From Bythopirellula goksoeyrii (GTDB lineage Bacteria; Planctomycetota; Planctomycetia; Pirellulales; Lacipirellulaceae), in assembly GCF_008065115.1 (NCBI RefSeq), contig NZ_CP042913.1:3693658-3757657 (forward strand): a stretch of DNA of 64,000 bases, given 5' to 3'. Positions 1 through 9,360 of this stretch are shown here, piece after piece (position 1 is the stretch's first letter; each line of letters begins with the position of its first letter). The notes beneath the pieces are model-generated. The model did not search any database and was not told the origin of the DNA. It saw only the letters and a list, made by a program, of their open reading frames with translations. A program made the position numbers and the translations under genes.

Positions 1-829
1 CCAAGAACATGCCGAATGCCGAACAAAAGCCCATCTGCCATTTCTTGGCATAGCGAAAGATCGTAACGTCTCCCATCCCCATATGCTGGGTGATATTGCA
101 AAGCCATGCCAGACCGACACACGACCAGAATCCGTATTGCATATGTCCTTCATGTGCGACACCGGTCCAAATCTTTTCGTTGGCCACATCCCAAAACTGA
201 CTCAGATTCGACACACCAAGTGAAGGAAGGGATGCGATCGCGCCTGCCAGGAACACAAAAGGCATCCAGGGCGCAACAACCTTGGCAAAGTGGGTCAGTC
301 GCTCGAATCCCAAGACTGCCAACACGGCGATGACGGTTCCGACGCCTATCGCGACCATTATCCATGGCAGACTTGGGAAGGTGTCACCTGCGGCGAAATT
401 GGGACTTGAAATGCCTAGCGTCAACGAAACTGCGGTAGTCGAAACATTGACCATTGAGCCAGCCAGCAGGCACAGGATTAACGCAAACAAGCCTGAATAA
501 AGGACCGTCAGATAAGGTCCGGCGATCTTGCGGATCTGCCAATAGACCGTGAGTCGTTCTTTTACGGCGATCGGAGCACACATCAGAGCCCAGCTTAGTA
601 CCGCCAGCACATTGCCCAAGGCGAGTCCCACGAACACGTCGTAAGCGGTCACTCCATGCAGAACTAAGAGCGTTCCCAGCACAAATTCGGTTCCGGCGAT
701 ATGCTCACTGGCAAACATCGCGATGAAGGTACTCCAGCCATAAAGCTTGTCCTCTTTGACCGGTTCACGGTCGTACTCATAAAGGGCGTCGAGTCGCTCG
801 ATTAGCGTTTGCGAATTGGTGGAGTCCAT
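1..829 (-). CDS. NCS1-type (cytosine/purine permease-like) membrane transporter, 3' end outside window
   Basis: Reading from ATG at 829 toward position 1 gives 276 codons with no stop, so the gene continues beyond the window. After a short cytosolic N-terminus (MDSTNSQTLIERLDALYEYD) come hydrophobic segments at roughly residues 38-60, 66-84, 104-125, 150-170 and 188-205. The segment FASEHIAGTEFVLGTLL near the start resembles the first helix of the nucleobase:cation symporter-1 family, which carries cytosine, purines, allantoin or hydantoins across the inner membrane. It diverges from the glycosidase at 956, with about 126 bp of shared upstream DNA, so it might import a product of the local glycan degradation; that is inference. 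Family membership is fairly likely, substrate unknown. A different APC-superfamily carrier is the main alternative. Confidence 0.72.
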   Translation of the reverse strand, partial: MDSTNSQTLIERLDALYEYDREPVKEDKLYGWSTFIAMFASEHIAGTEFVLGTLLVLHGVTAYDVFVGLALGNVLAVLSWALMCAPIAVKERLTVYWQIRKIAGPYLTVLYSGLFALILCLLAGSMVNVSTTAVSLTLGISSPNFAAGDTFPSLPWIMVAIGVGTVIAVLAVLGFERLTHFAKVVAPWMPFVFLAGAIASLPSLGVSNLSQFWDVANEKIWTGVAHEGHMQYGFWSCVGLAWLCNITQHMGMGDVTIFRYAKKWQMGFCSAFGMFL

Positions 830-955
830 CTACACACTCTCTATTAACGAACCGAACTTCCGGAAGTTCGCAACCATGGAAACTAAGCACAGATTGTTGA
901 TTGATACTTACCAGCGTTTGGCGTATTGTTAGGGAAAACCCCAGCGAGCAATGTG

Positions 956-2683
956 ATGTCTTATCCTAGAAAAGCCTGTCACCACTTCTTGTTTCTTGCC
1001 GCAGCAATGCTCCTCAGTTTTAGTGCATTGAGTACTGTTGCTGCAACAGATGAGGTAGGACTTTATCGAATATTTGAAACTTCGATTGAAAACGACAAAG
1101 CCTACGAGAACAAATTCAACGACGCGGAACTTCGTTGCAAGTACACCGCCCCTTCCTCGCGCGAGGTGGAGTTTGCGGGCTTCTTCGACGGCGATGGCGA
1201 AGGGGGCGGCGATGCCAAAACTGGCAATGTATGGAAACTTCGCTTCTTGCCTGACGAGTTGGGCGAGTGGCAATACAGTTGGTCCTGGAGCGACGGCACC
1301 TCCGGCGGTTCGGGAACATTTACCTGTGTCGCTGAAGGAGCAGGCAAGGGCATTCTGCGACCCTACAAAGAGAATCCCCAATGGTTTGCGTACAACGGCA
1401 CCGAGCCGGTTTGGATCAAATCCTACTACGAAACGGGGCATGGCTCGATCGCTCAGCCTTTCGAGTGGATTACCGCCAATGTTTATCAGCCCATGCTTGA
1501 TCGTGGCTACAACCATTTGCAAGTGAATTGGCTGCTCTCGCTCTGTTGCTTTGGCCAGTACTATCTCGATGGTCCAGCGCCCTCGACCGAAGACTTGGCG
1601 CTCTACGAAGAGGGCAGGGCGTCTAGCACGATGCGACTTGATGTGTGGAAAATGATGGAGCGCCACCTTGGGTGGCTCAACGAGCGAAATGTTGGCGTGC
1701 ATATGTTTCTCGGCTTTGAAGGTCGTAAGAATGAAGGAGCGAGTTGGGAAAAGCTCAGTGAAGAGGAAAAGGATTTCTATGTCCGCTATGTGGTAGCCCG
1801 GGTTGCCCCCTTCGCGAATGTCGCGGGCTGGAATTTTGTTTGGGAAGATCCAGGGCATCGCGAAAGCCATGAACTGGGGCTTGCACGCCTTTTGGAAAAG
1901 TACGACGTATTCAATCACTTGCGCACCTATCAAGATGAGCACCCGCGTGACAATGAATACGAACGTCCCGAGTACACGTTCGCGGCGATTGAAAACCATT
2001 TCATTGCCGCTCCCGAAAAGCCACTCGATCGACTCTATCGCAAAACACCTTGGACGCACCATCAAGCCTGCCTGGTGGGCTACGTCCCTGGAAAGCCCGT
2101 GTTCATGTCCGAGGGCAATGCCCTTTGGCGCCGCTACTGGCATGAACGAACCGGAGCGACGCAGGACGACCTGCGCCAAGCCGCCTGGGGATGTGCCACC
2201 GCAGGGTCATCCTTCTGCTGGAATGGCCATGCCAAGGAATATGAGCTTGCTGTTCGCGGTCCCGAGGGCATTCCTTTCCACGGAGAGGACAATCCTTTTA
2301 CCGTGTCTGCGAAATATATTGATATTCTCAGCAAAGTCATGGCCGATGAAGTTGCCTTTTTCCGTATGAGTCCCCAGGATCATCTGTTGACTCATCATGA
2401 TCCATTCAGGGTCTGGTGTTTGGCGGAAACTGGTAAGCAATATCTCGTGTTTTCTTGTGCTGGTGAACCATTTTGGCTGCATGTCACTGAGGGCAACTAT
2501 GGGGACAATGTTTGGGTTGATGCCAAGACCGGCGAACAGCGTCCTTTTCCAACCTTGAAGGCAACCGCGAAGGAACTCTCCTCTGAAGACCCGGACGAAC
2601 GTCGCATAGGCACCAAGGCTGTCAAAATCACTCCGCCGGATCGCGAGACGGATTGGGTGCTAATCTTGCGCAACGGTGGTTGA
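956..2683 (+). CDS. Secreted DUF5060-containing glycoside hydrolase (GH-A clan, apiosidase-like candidate)
   Basis: About 575 residues. A TTG at 926 would add ten residues, but ATG at 956 places a clean signal peptide (residues 1-30, ending TVAA) at the N-terminus, so I prefer it. Residues about 37-118 form a beta-sandwich resembling DUF5060 (VEFAGFFDGDG, WKLRFLPDELGEW). The rest looks like a TIM-barrel glycosidase: GWNFVWEDPG supplies a likely acid/base Glu near residue 297 and KPVFMSEGN a likely nucleophile Glu near 386, with a WNGH segment after it. A small C-terminal sandwich follows. DUF5060 is usually found next to catalytic domains related to DUF4038, the apiosidase-like fold of GH140. 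That would suit the sugar operon downstream, but exact family and substrate cannot be settled by eye. It is transcribed away from the permease. Confidence 0.82.
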   Translation: MSYPRKACHHFLFLAAAMLLSFSALSTVAATDEVGLYRIFETSIENDKAYENKFNDAELRCKYTAPSSREVEFAGFFDGDGEGGGDAKTGNVWKLRFLPDELGEWQYSWSWSDGTSGGSGTFTCVAEGAGKGILRPYKENPQWFAYNGTEPVWIKSYYETGHGSIAQPFEWITANVYQPMLDRGYNHLQVNWLLSLCCFGQYYLDGPAPSTEDLALYEEGRASSTMRLDVWKMMERHLGWLNERNVGVHMFLGFEGRKNEGASWEKLSEEEKDFYVRYVVARVAPFANVAGWNFVWEDPGHRESHELGLARLLEKYDVFNHLRTYQDEHPRDNEYERPEYTFAAIENHFIAAPEKPLDRLYRKTPWTHHQACLVGYVPGKPVFMSEGNALWRRYWHERTGATQDDLRQAAWGCATAGSSFCWNGHAKEYELAVRGPEGIPFHGEDNPFTVSAKYIDILSKVMADEVAFFRMSPQDHLLTHHDPFRVWCLAETGKQYLVFSCAGEPFWLHVTEGNYGDNVWVDAKTGEQRPFPTLKATAKELSSEDPDERRIGTKAVKITPPDRETDWVLILRNGG

Positions 2684-3898
2684 GTGAAAGTGTCGCTACT
2701 CAACAATTTAAAACTGCGCAAGGCCGACCATCTCTGCTTGCTTCTGTGCAAGCGCGACAAGAGTTGAGACCCTTTCAGATTATTGAAAACCACGAAACAA
2801 AAAACAAAACTCTGGCGACAAACCATGTTTTTCCCGGGTTCTAGCGACATTTGCCAATAGTATTGCAAACAAAACTCCCTTCTCTGATGGACACCACTAC
2901 AGGTGCTTCGCGCCTCCGAAAGCGAGCGGGGAGTAACAACTCCCTGCCGGCGGCTATCCAAAACGGAGTACCTGCAGGGGACTTACATTCCCCGACGCTC
3001 CTTCGGAAGAAAGTATTCGTAATAGCTCGATTGTCAAAGAACTTAGATAGCTATTAGCTATTAGTTATTAGCTGTTGGTCATGGGGCATTCTTGGTGGCG
3101 TGGGTTGTGCAAACTGGTTGATTCTATCTCACACCTGCGCACCAAAAGGGTGGTGTTGTCTTGCTCCGTTTCTTGGAAATCACAAAATCCAAAAAATAAA
3201 TAATTCATTCTGCCGGTCACGAATTGCCACAAAGCGTTGCAGAGTAGAAACTTGCGAAAACGTCTCCTTCTCGGTTTTGTGGAGTTTTTGAAAAACAATT
3301 CCTTTATATAGGTCGCTGCTTGCTCGTCAAAATTGCCAATGTCAAGCGGCGCGCAGACCTAGCGCAAGCAAACCCGTGAGACTTTGCGGGTGCTGGTGCG
3401 TTCTCAGGACATTTAGCGTGCTCCATTATCAGGATGCGGGGGAGATTTTCCACAACTTTTTTTGGGCCACGTGTGAAAGCTTATTATCAACTCGTCCCGA
3501 GGCTCCGCCTCGTGACGCAATGCATTCCAGGCTCCGCCTGTTCTTCACGGGAAAATGAGGGGGAGCTTCAAACATAGTGCGTTACAAAGTGGAGCCTTGG
3601 GACGAGGAATGGAGTTAACTCAGGGCGATAAAGGATAGGCAAGTTCGTCCCAAGCCTAATGCCAGGGTGCGTGGGATTTACCAGACACTTCTTTCAGGAA
3701 AAGGTTTACGACAATGTTTCCTTAAAAATGCTTTCCGAAAGATGCCTTTCCCTTTAGTCTCACCGCTGAAGATAGTCGAAATCGGCCGGCCTAGCCCCCG
3801 CCATAGGGGGTGGTTGCTTTGCGGTGCCTGCCAGCCAAGAATAGAATGTCGGTGAGTCGCGTAGGCAAGCCTCAAGCCCTAAGACGGATTCCTATCCT
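2684..3898. other. Non-coding stretch with small palindromes
   Basis: About 1.2 kb with no convincing gene; the short open frames have no recognisable motif or coding bias. Visible structure: a perfect hairpin GGGAGT-aaca-ACTCCC at 2929-2944, a run of ATTAGCTATTAG-type short repeats at 3045-3076, and two neighbouring palindromes at 3498-3540. It separates the glycosidase from a PEP-CTERM protein of different base composition, so it may be decayed or rearranged DNA. Confidence 0.5.
3498..3540. repeat. Pair of AGGCTCCGCCT-core palindromes
   Basis: CGAGGC-TCC-GCCTCG at 3498-3512 and CAGGC-TCC-GCCTG at 3528-3540 share the core AGGCTCCGCCT, 15 bp apart. Each can fold into a perfect short hairpin on either strand, the form of a REP-like intergenic element. 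I did not notice another copy in the window. Confidence 0.5.
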
Positions 3899-5563
3899 AT
3901 GTCCCTGCGGACGGTTGTTGCGCTGGTCTTAACGCTCCTGACTTCTTCGTGCGCCGACGCGATGGATGTCCGGTTGCAGACAATTGCGGCGACCGGGGTC
4001 TACTACCCTGAGGTTGATGCGACGTTGTCACGGTTTCGCATGATGGACATCGGCGGACCCGGGCAGATGATGTTCCACGCCGAGCTGCAGACGGAGCTTG
4101 ACGTAGAGCAGGCCATCTTCCGCTGGGACGACGACGCGTTGGCGACTATTGTCCGCACGGGCGACGCCGTTCCAGAGGGAGACGGCAAGTTCCGGCAATT
4201 CTTGCGGCCGATGCAGAATGCTTTGGGTGACATCGCCTTCAGCGCCCAGCTGACCGACACGCCGGCCGACTCGGGCATCTACCTTCAGAAGGCCCAAGCG
4301 CTTCATGAGGTGGTCCGCGAAGGCGAGATGGTCAGCGGCGTGACCGGTCCCGCGGAATACTACGGCTCATGGCCGCAGCTGAGTGACGCTGGGATCATCG
4401 CCCTCCGCAGCAACAGCATCAGCAACCGCATCTACCGTGGCGACGAGAACGGGCTGACAATCGCCGCGCCCCGTGGTCTAACCACACCGACGGGAGGGAG
4501 GTTCAACGGATTTTTCAGCGCGTCGAACCCCCTGATCAACTCTCAGGGAGAGGTCGCCTTCTGGACCGGCGTCGACGACCCCGGCGCCACCGGCGTCTAC
4601 CGTACTGCGGGTTCCGGGTATGTCGCGATTGCGACTCGCGACAATCCGACCTCCGATGGCCGAGTCGTCCAGTTCGCCCACCCGAACGCGATGCTCCCGG
4701 ACGGTCGTGTGGTGGTGGCGGCAAACTACATCAGCGACCCCGGCGTGTCGATCTTGATCGGCGACGGGGTTTCCACGACCGTTGTCGCTGAGACAGGTGA
4801 TCTCATTCCGCAGCACGGAGTGAAACTCGACCTAGGCGCCGACTCTGGGGGGCTGCTGGGGTACATCACCGCGAACCGCTCGGGTGATGTGGCGTTCGCC
4901 GGACTACTAGCCGAAGGGTACGGCGACGTCACGTCCGAGAACGATCTCGCGGTGATTCGCGTCGTTGGCGGAGAAATCGAGCTGCTCGTTCAGGAGGGCG
5001 ATGCCTTCGACAACGGCGCGATGGTTTTCCGCCGCGCGACTAGCCCTCCCGCCATGAATGACCGCGGCTCGGTGATTTTCGTCGGCGAGCTACGGGCGGG
5101 CGCGTCATATGTGGATGGGCTGTTCGCCTCGGTCAACGGCGCCCCCGTGGAATTGCTCGTTGCGACGGGCGACTCCATCGAGGTCACGCCCGGCGTTCAT
5201 AAGACTATCACCGAGCTTTCGGTATTCAACGAGGTCCGCCTCAACGGTGGCGACGCCGGCTGGCGCAATACGCTCAACGAGGCGGACGAATCTTACTTCT
5301 GGGCGGAGTTTGCCGACGAGTCGCAAGCGCTATTCCTGGTGTCGTTGGATTCAGGCGTATCGGGCGACTTTTCCGGGGATGGCGTGGTAGACGGGCTCGA
5401 TTTTCTAATTTGGCAGAGAGATCCAAGCATTGGATCGTTAAGTGATTGGGAAGCGAACTACGGCGCTAGTGCCACCACGGCTGCAGCTAATACTGTCCCC
5501 GAGCCGAGGGGTATGGCCCTCGCTCTTGTGGCAATCTTTGTGGCAGTTCACCGCCGTCGCTAA
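3899..5563 (+). CDS. Secreted choice-of-anchor repeat protein with dockerin-like module and PEP-CTERM tail
   Basis: 554 residues. Residues 1-22 are a signal peptide. The body (about 25-480) repeats a pattern in which a G-D-V-A-F or V-A-F-W-type strand alternates with an A-x-x-G-D turn (IVRTGDAVPEGDG, VAETGDLIPQHG, LVQEGDAFDNGA, LVATGDSIEV), matching the choice-of-anchor tandem-repeat proteins common in planctomycetes. A dockerin-like calcium module (SGDFSGDGVVDGLDFLIWQRD) lies near 486-520 and a VPEP-type sorting tail near 533-554 (VPEPRG, hydrophobic helix, HRRR). It is probably a cell-surface or exported protein; function unknown. The body is visibly richer in G and C than the flanking genes, whereas the last 170 bp return to local composition. 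Confidence 0.8.
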   Translation: MSLRTVVALVLTLLTSSCADAMDVRLQTIAATGVYYPEVDATLSRFRMMDIGGPGQMMFHAELQTELDVEQAIFRWDDDALATIVRTGDAVPEGDGKFRQFLRPMQNALGDIAFSAQLTDTPADSGIYLQKAQALHEVVREGEMVSGVTGPAEYYGSWPQLSDAGIIALRSNSISNRIYRGDENGLTIAAPRGLTTPTGGRFNGFFSASNPLINSQGEVAFWTGVDDPGATGVYRTAGSGYVAIATRDNPTSDGRVVQFAHPNAMLPDGRVVVAANYISDPGVSILIGDGVSTTVVAETGDLIPQHGVKLDLGADSGGLLGYITANRSGDVAFAGLLAEGYGDVTSENDLAVIRVVGGEIELLVQEGDAFDNGAMVFRRATSPPAMNDRGSVIFVGELRAGASYVDGLFASVNGAPVELLVATGDSIEVTPGVHKTITELSVFNEVRLNGGDAGWRNTLNEADESYFWAEFADESQALFLVSLDSGVSGDFSGDGVVDGLDFLIWQRDPSIGSLSDWEANYGASATTAAANTVPEPRGMALALVAIFVAVHRRR

Positions 5564-5906
5564 AGTGCTGAGGTCACTTCGACCGAGCGTATTTGGTCAG
5601 AATTCGGATTGACAGAATTGGATAAACTTCAGCAGCGTAAAGTCTCGTCCACCTGTAGGCGATTAATTGCACCTCTGCGAGTTAGCATTTTCTGTTCGAC
5701 GCACGAGATGTCCCCTCTTGCGTTAACAGGGGGCACTCCAATGTAGCTCTTTCTGTCTTCATCTTGATGACGCAGTGTGGCGGAAAGTACCATCGTGTTA
5801 TTCCGACTCTCGTATGCTCATGTCGAGACATCCGCTGGTAATAATATATGTGCTTAATCTGAATCGGCCGAAATGACCAACGCAAGAAACGCAATTGGCT
5901 TCGTGC

Positions 5907-5971
5907 GTTCGGAGCGAAACGCCGAACCTTCTACGCACGTAAGATCAGTCGAAACTGTGCGTCCGAAGGTT
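5907..5971. terminator. Hairpins between two convergent genes
   Basis: Two overlapping hairpins lie in the 436-bp gap (5564-5999) between convergent genes: GTTCGG/CCGAAC at 5907-5927, and AACCTTC-ACGCAC pairing with GTGCGT-CGAAGGTT at 5925-5938 and 5957-5971, with a one- or two-base bulge. They could stop transcription from either side. There is no long T run, so intrinsic termination is plausible, not certain. I see no gene in the rest of the gap. Confidence 0.45.
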
Positions 5972-5999
5972 TCTTCTGCTTGGCAAGTCCTGGTCCAGA

Positions 6000-7478
6000 T
6001 TACAGCACCCGGCGGACGGCTGCTTGCCACTCGTTGTGAAGTTCGGCTGCTTTCTCAGAAGACAATTGAGGAGCGTATTGCTTGTCTTCGCGAGGAAGTC
6101 TCTCTAGTTCTTCTAGCGTTGATATCGTTCCCAACCCCAGCAAACCGGCCATCGCGGCGCCAAAAGCGGAGGACTCGGCTACGCTTGAGACGTTCCAAGT
6201 AAGCTGAGTGATGTCGGCAGTAAACTGCATGAGGAAATCATTTCGAGTGGGTCCGCCGTCGGCCTGCATCAACTGGGGGGTGATTCCAGATTCAGCTCGG
6301 ATCATGTCCAGGACGTCGCGGATTTGATAGGCGATGGACTCGAGTGCTGCTCGCACGATGTGGGCCTTGGTCGTATGGCCACTCATGCCCAGGATTGCTG
6401 CGCGGGCGTCTGAGTTCCAATGCGGTGCGCTGAGCCCGGCAAAGGCGGGGACCAGGTAGACCCCGCCGTTGTCTTTGACTTCTCTTGCCAGTGCCTCGCT
6501 CTCGGATGCGACTTCAATCAGTCCCAGTTGATCCTTGAGCCAGGCGATCGTTGCAGAAGAGTAGTTGATGAGTCCTTCCAAGGCATAGGTGGGCTGACCG
6601 TCAATCATCCATGCCAAAGCCAACACGGCACCCTGTGGAGAAAGCTCAGACTTTTGGCCCACGTTCACCATCACGGACGTGCCAGTGCCAAACGTGGCTT
6701 TTCCCCTCCCTGGCTGGTAACACTGCTGTGCAAAGAGCGATGCCTGGGAGTCTCCCATCACGCCGCAGATCGGGACTTTCGCGGGAAGAACGCGAGCTAC
6801 GTCTGTTTCACCAAACAGGGCGTTGCATTCACGTACCTCGGGCAGAGCATTCTTCGGAATCTCAAACAACGAGCACAGTTCGTTGTCCCATTGAAGTTTG
6901 TGAACATCAAAAAGCAGCGTGCGGCTGGCATTGGTGTAATCGGTGGCGAATACTTCGCCGTGGGTCAGGCGGTGAACAAGAAAAGCATCGATCGTGCCGA
7001 TGACCGCTTCGCCGGATTGGAGTTTGGCAGCGATTAGCGGGTTCTCGCGCATCAGCCAAGCGATTTTCGAGGCAGGAAAATAGGTATCCAGCTTGAGACC
7101 CGTACGCTCCTCAACTAGCTTATCACCGCCGCGACTGCTCAGTTCTTCGCACAGTGGAGCGCCGCGTCGGCACTGCCAGACGATGGCGTTGTGGAGGGCT
7201 TTTCCTGTTTGCCGATCGAAGACAACAAACGTCTCTCTCTGATTGGCAATGCTGAGGCCAATAATCTGATCGCGAATCTTGCTGTTCCGCTCCGCGAGTT
7301 TGGCAACGACGGCACGCACGTTGCTCCAAATCTCCTCGGGGTCGTGTTCGACCCAGCCAGCTTGGGGATAGATCTGGCGATGATCGGCGGAGGCCTTGTC
7401 GATCAGGCAGCCTGATTCGTCGAACAGGATTGCCTTGGTCGCGGACGTGCTCTGATCGAGTGCGAGGATCAGACTCAT
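6000..7478 (-). CDS. FGGY-family carbohydrate kinase, glycerol-kinase-like (candidate ketose kinase of the operon)
   Basis: 492 residues, the full length of glycerol kinase. The N-terminal phosphate-binding strand LALDQSTSATKA, WVEHDPEEIW, NQRETFVVFD, AIVWQCRR, TDYTNASRTLLFD and ESIAYQIRDVLD all match GlpK-type FGGY kinases, which transfer phosphate from ATP to a polyol or ketose in the cytosol. By sequence alone it would be called glycerol kinase. The context argues for another substrate: it is the last gene of an operon with a sugar isomerase and a two-part transketolase, and its ATG overlaps the transketolase stop in an ATGA, suggesting coupled translation. FGGY kinases accept many sugars, and phosphorylation of apulose or another branched or short ketose is my inference. 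No glycerol facilitator or glycerol-3-phosphate dehydrogenase is nearby. Confidence 0.9.
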   Translation of the reverse strand: MSLILALDQSTSATKAILFDESGCLIDKASADHRQIYPQAGWVEHDPEEIWSNVRAVVAKLAERNSKIRDQIIGLSIANQRETFVVFDRQTGKALHNAIVWQCRRGAPLCEELSSRGGDKLVEERTGLKLDTYFPASKIAWLMRENPLIAAKLQSGEAVIGTIDAFLVHRLTHGEVFATDYTNASRTLLFDVHKLQWDNELCSLFEIPKNALPEVRECNALFGETDVARVLPAKVPICGVMGDSQASLFAQQCYQPGRGKATFGTGTSVMVNVGQKSELSPQGAVLALAWMIDGQPTYALEGLINYSSATIAWLKDQLGLIEVASESEALAREVKDNGGVYLVPAFAGLSAPHWNSDARAAILGMSGHTTKAHIVRAALESIAYQIRDVLDMIRAESGITPQLMQADGGPTRNDFLMQFTADITQLTWNVSSVAESSAFGAAMAGLLGLGTISTLEELERLPREDKQYAPQLSSEKAAELHNEWQAAVRRVL

Positions 7479-8491
7479 GCGAGCGATTCCGATTTTTCTA
7501 GCAGCTCGAGGGCCGTCTGAGAGAGCCCTTCCATCGAGATGCCATAGTGGCGGAAGATATCGGCCTGGCTGCCGGTCACGGTGTCTTCATCGGGAATACC
7601 GACAATCCGCAGCGGCACTGCCACACCAGCCTGCATCAAGACGCCGGCACATGCTTCGCCCAAGCCCCCGTGAATGGAGTGTTCTTCCGCAGTGACAACG
7701 GCCCGACATTCGCGGCCTGCTTCAAGAATTGCTTTTTCGTCGAGGGGCTTGATGGTATGCATGCTCACAACTCTCGCTTGAATGCCATCCTGGGCCAGTT
7801 TCTCTGCAGCAAGCAAGCAGTGGATCACCGTCTCGCCGGTGGCGATGAAGGCCACATCCGTGCCTTCTCGCAGGGTGATGGCCTTACCAACTTCAAATCT
7901 TGCCTCGGGTTCTTGCAGGTCGATCATGGCTGCTTTACCAAAGCGGACGTAGACCGGATGGGGAGAGGCAGCGGCAGCTTGGATCGCTGCGCGAGTTTCA
8001 AAATTATCGGCGGGAACCAGGATGGTGATATTGGAGATTGCTCGTAGGGCGGCCAGATCGTGCAGCGAGTGGTGCGTGCTCCCCAGGGCACCATAGCTTA
8101 CCCCTGCGCTGATGCCCACCAATGTGGCCGGGACATCGGAGTAGCAGACATCGTTCTTGATCTGCTCCAGCGCGCGGGCAGTCAAGAAGCAGGCAGGCGA
8201 GACGCCGAAGGATTGCTTTCCTCCAGCAGCCAAGCCAGCAGTGATCCCGACTAGATTCTGCTCAGCAATGCCAACTTCAACGATTTGCTTCGGCAGAGCC
8301 TTACCGAATGGCCCCAGTTTTCCAGATCCCCGGGAGTCACTCGTGACGGCAATGATCTGGTGGTCTTGCTCGGCAAGCTCCTGGAGCGTCGCGGCAAACT
8401 CTTCTAGATTGGCGCGGCCTCTCACCAGCCCAAGTTGCGCAATCATGGCCTGGGCTTCGGGAGAAAACAGCGAAGGAGCGGGAGCACTCAT
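7475..8491 (-). CDS. Transketolase-like, C-terminal subunit (pyrimidine-binding and C-terminal domains)
   Basis: 338 residues, the C-terminal half of a transketolase. VEVGIAEQNLVG carries the conserved Glu (residue 77) that activates the thiamine diphosphate ring; THHSLHDLAALR and the VRFGKA strand complete the pyrimidine domain, followed by a C-terminal alpha/beta domain (about 205-330). With the partner encoded just upstream it should form a heteromeric enzyme transferring a two-carbon ketol unit between sugar phosphates. It overlaps its neighbours by 4 bp on both sides (ATGA), so all three are probably co-translated. Split transketolases of this kind often belong to dedicated catabolic pathways and not to the central pentose phosphate route, and the surrounding isomerase and kinase support that. 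A 1-deoxyxylulose synthase subunit is an unlikely alternative. Confidence 0.92.
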   Translation of the reverse strand: MSAPAPSLFSPEAQAMIAQLGLVRGRANLEEFAATLQELAEQDHQIIAVTSDSRGSGKLGPFGKALPKQIVEVGIAEQNLVGITAGLAAGGKQSFGVSPACFLTARALEQIKNDVCYSDVPATLVGISAGVSYGALGSTHHSLHDLAALRAISNITILVPADNFETRAAIQAAAASPHPVYVRFGKAAMIDLQEPEARFEVGKAITLREGTDVAFIATGETVIHCLLAAEKLAQDGIQARVVSMHTIKPLDEKAILEAGRECRAVVTAEEHSIHGGLGEACAGVLMQAGVAVPLRIVGIPDEDTVTGSQADIFRHYGISMEGLSQTALELLEKSESLA

Positions 8492-9321
8492 CGAATTTCA
8501 CTCAGTTCGTTCTCAGCTTGGACTAATTCGGCCTGGGCAGTTTCATATTGCTCAGGGGAGGGGACACCGTGGTGCCAACTCACAACATTCTCCATGAAGC
8601 TAACGCCTCTCCCTTTGGTGGTGTTGGCGATCACGATGGTCGGTTTCCCTTCCACAGGTTTAGCAGTGAGGACTTCGGTGAGGGCTGCGAAGTCATGGCC
8701 ATCTACAGTGACGACATGCCAGCCGAAGCTGGCGAATTTTTCATCGACCGGTTCATTGCTGCATACGTCTCGGGTATGGCCCGTGATTTGAAGCGTGTTG
8801 TGATCGAGGATTGCAGTGAGATTGTCGAGGCCGTAGTGGGCAGCACTCATGGCGGCTTCCCAGTTGGAACCTTCGGCCAATTCGCCGTCCCCTAGCAGCG
8901 TGAAGATGCGATGCTGTGCTCCGTCCAGTTTGGCGGCGATCGCCAGTCCCACGCAAATCGGCAGACCATGCCCAAGGGCGCCGGTATTCATTTCGATGCC
9001 GGGAACTTTGCGAGTTGGATGGCCCACGAATGGCGACTGATAGCGGCAAAGGGTTTCAAGTTCTGATTCCGGATAAAACCCTTTGTCTGCCAAGACGACG
9101 TAGAGCGCTTCGACCGAATGACCTTTACTCTGGATATAGCGATCGCGATCAGGTCGATTAAAGTTTTCGGGTGAAACGTTCATCACCCGATTGTAAAGTA
9201 CGTTGAGAATATCGACGCACGAAAGGCTCCCCCCCGTGTGGCCTGCTCCCGCCTCGGTGATGTAGCGCAGGAGTTTCTGCCGGTACTGATTCGACTTGAG
9301 TTGTAATTCGTGGTCGGTCAT
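8488..9321 (-). CDS. Transketolase-like, N-terminal (thiamine diphosphate-binding) subunit
   Basis: 277 residues, the N-terminal half of a transketolase. GHTGGSLSCVDIL near 27-39, SKGH (65-68), GALGHGLPICVGLA (114-127) and the metal/thiamine diphosphate motif GDGELAEGSNW (144-154) through ILDHN (171-175) are all in place, so cofactor binding looks intact. It lies 39 bp after the isomerase gene and overlaps the C-terminal subunit by 4 bp. The two products together should make one transketolase active site at their interface. In an apiose-type pathway it would move a glycolaldehyde unit from apulose-4-phosphate to glyceraldehyde-3-phosphate. That substrate is inferred; only the enzyme class is seen. 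Confidence 0.92.
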   Translation of the reverse strand: MTDHELQLKSNQYRQKLLRYITEAGAGHTGGSLSCVDILNVLYNRVMNVSPENFNRPDRDRYIQSKGHSVEALYVVLADKGFYPESELETLCRYQSPFVGHPTRKVPGIEMNTGALGHGLPICVGLAIAAKLDGAQHRIFTLLGDGELAEGSNWEAAMSAAHYGLDNLTAILDHNTLQITGHTRDVCSNEPVDEKFASFGWHVVTVDGHDFAALTEVLTAKPVEGKPTIVIANTTKGRGVSFMENVVSWHHGVPSPEQYETAQAELVQAENELSEIR

Positions 9322-9360
9322 TTTCTGCCGAAATGCTATGTTAAAGTTTTCTCTATTCGC

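Noticed and set aside
929-2179. Long open frame of 416 codons on the minus strand
   Set aside because: It lies entirely inside the DUF5060 glycosidase on the opposite strand, has no motif, and the plus-strand protein has clear domain signatures.
2653-3057. Two short plus-strand frames after the glycosidase
   Set aside because: No ribosome site, no motif and unbiased composition; treated as chance.
6000-7478. Simple glycerol catabolism gene
   Set aside because: Sequence is GlpK-like, but no facilitator, dehydrogenase or glycerol regulator is near, and the operon partners point to sugar metabolism; kept as FGGY kinase with open substrate.
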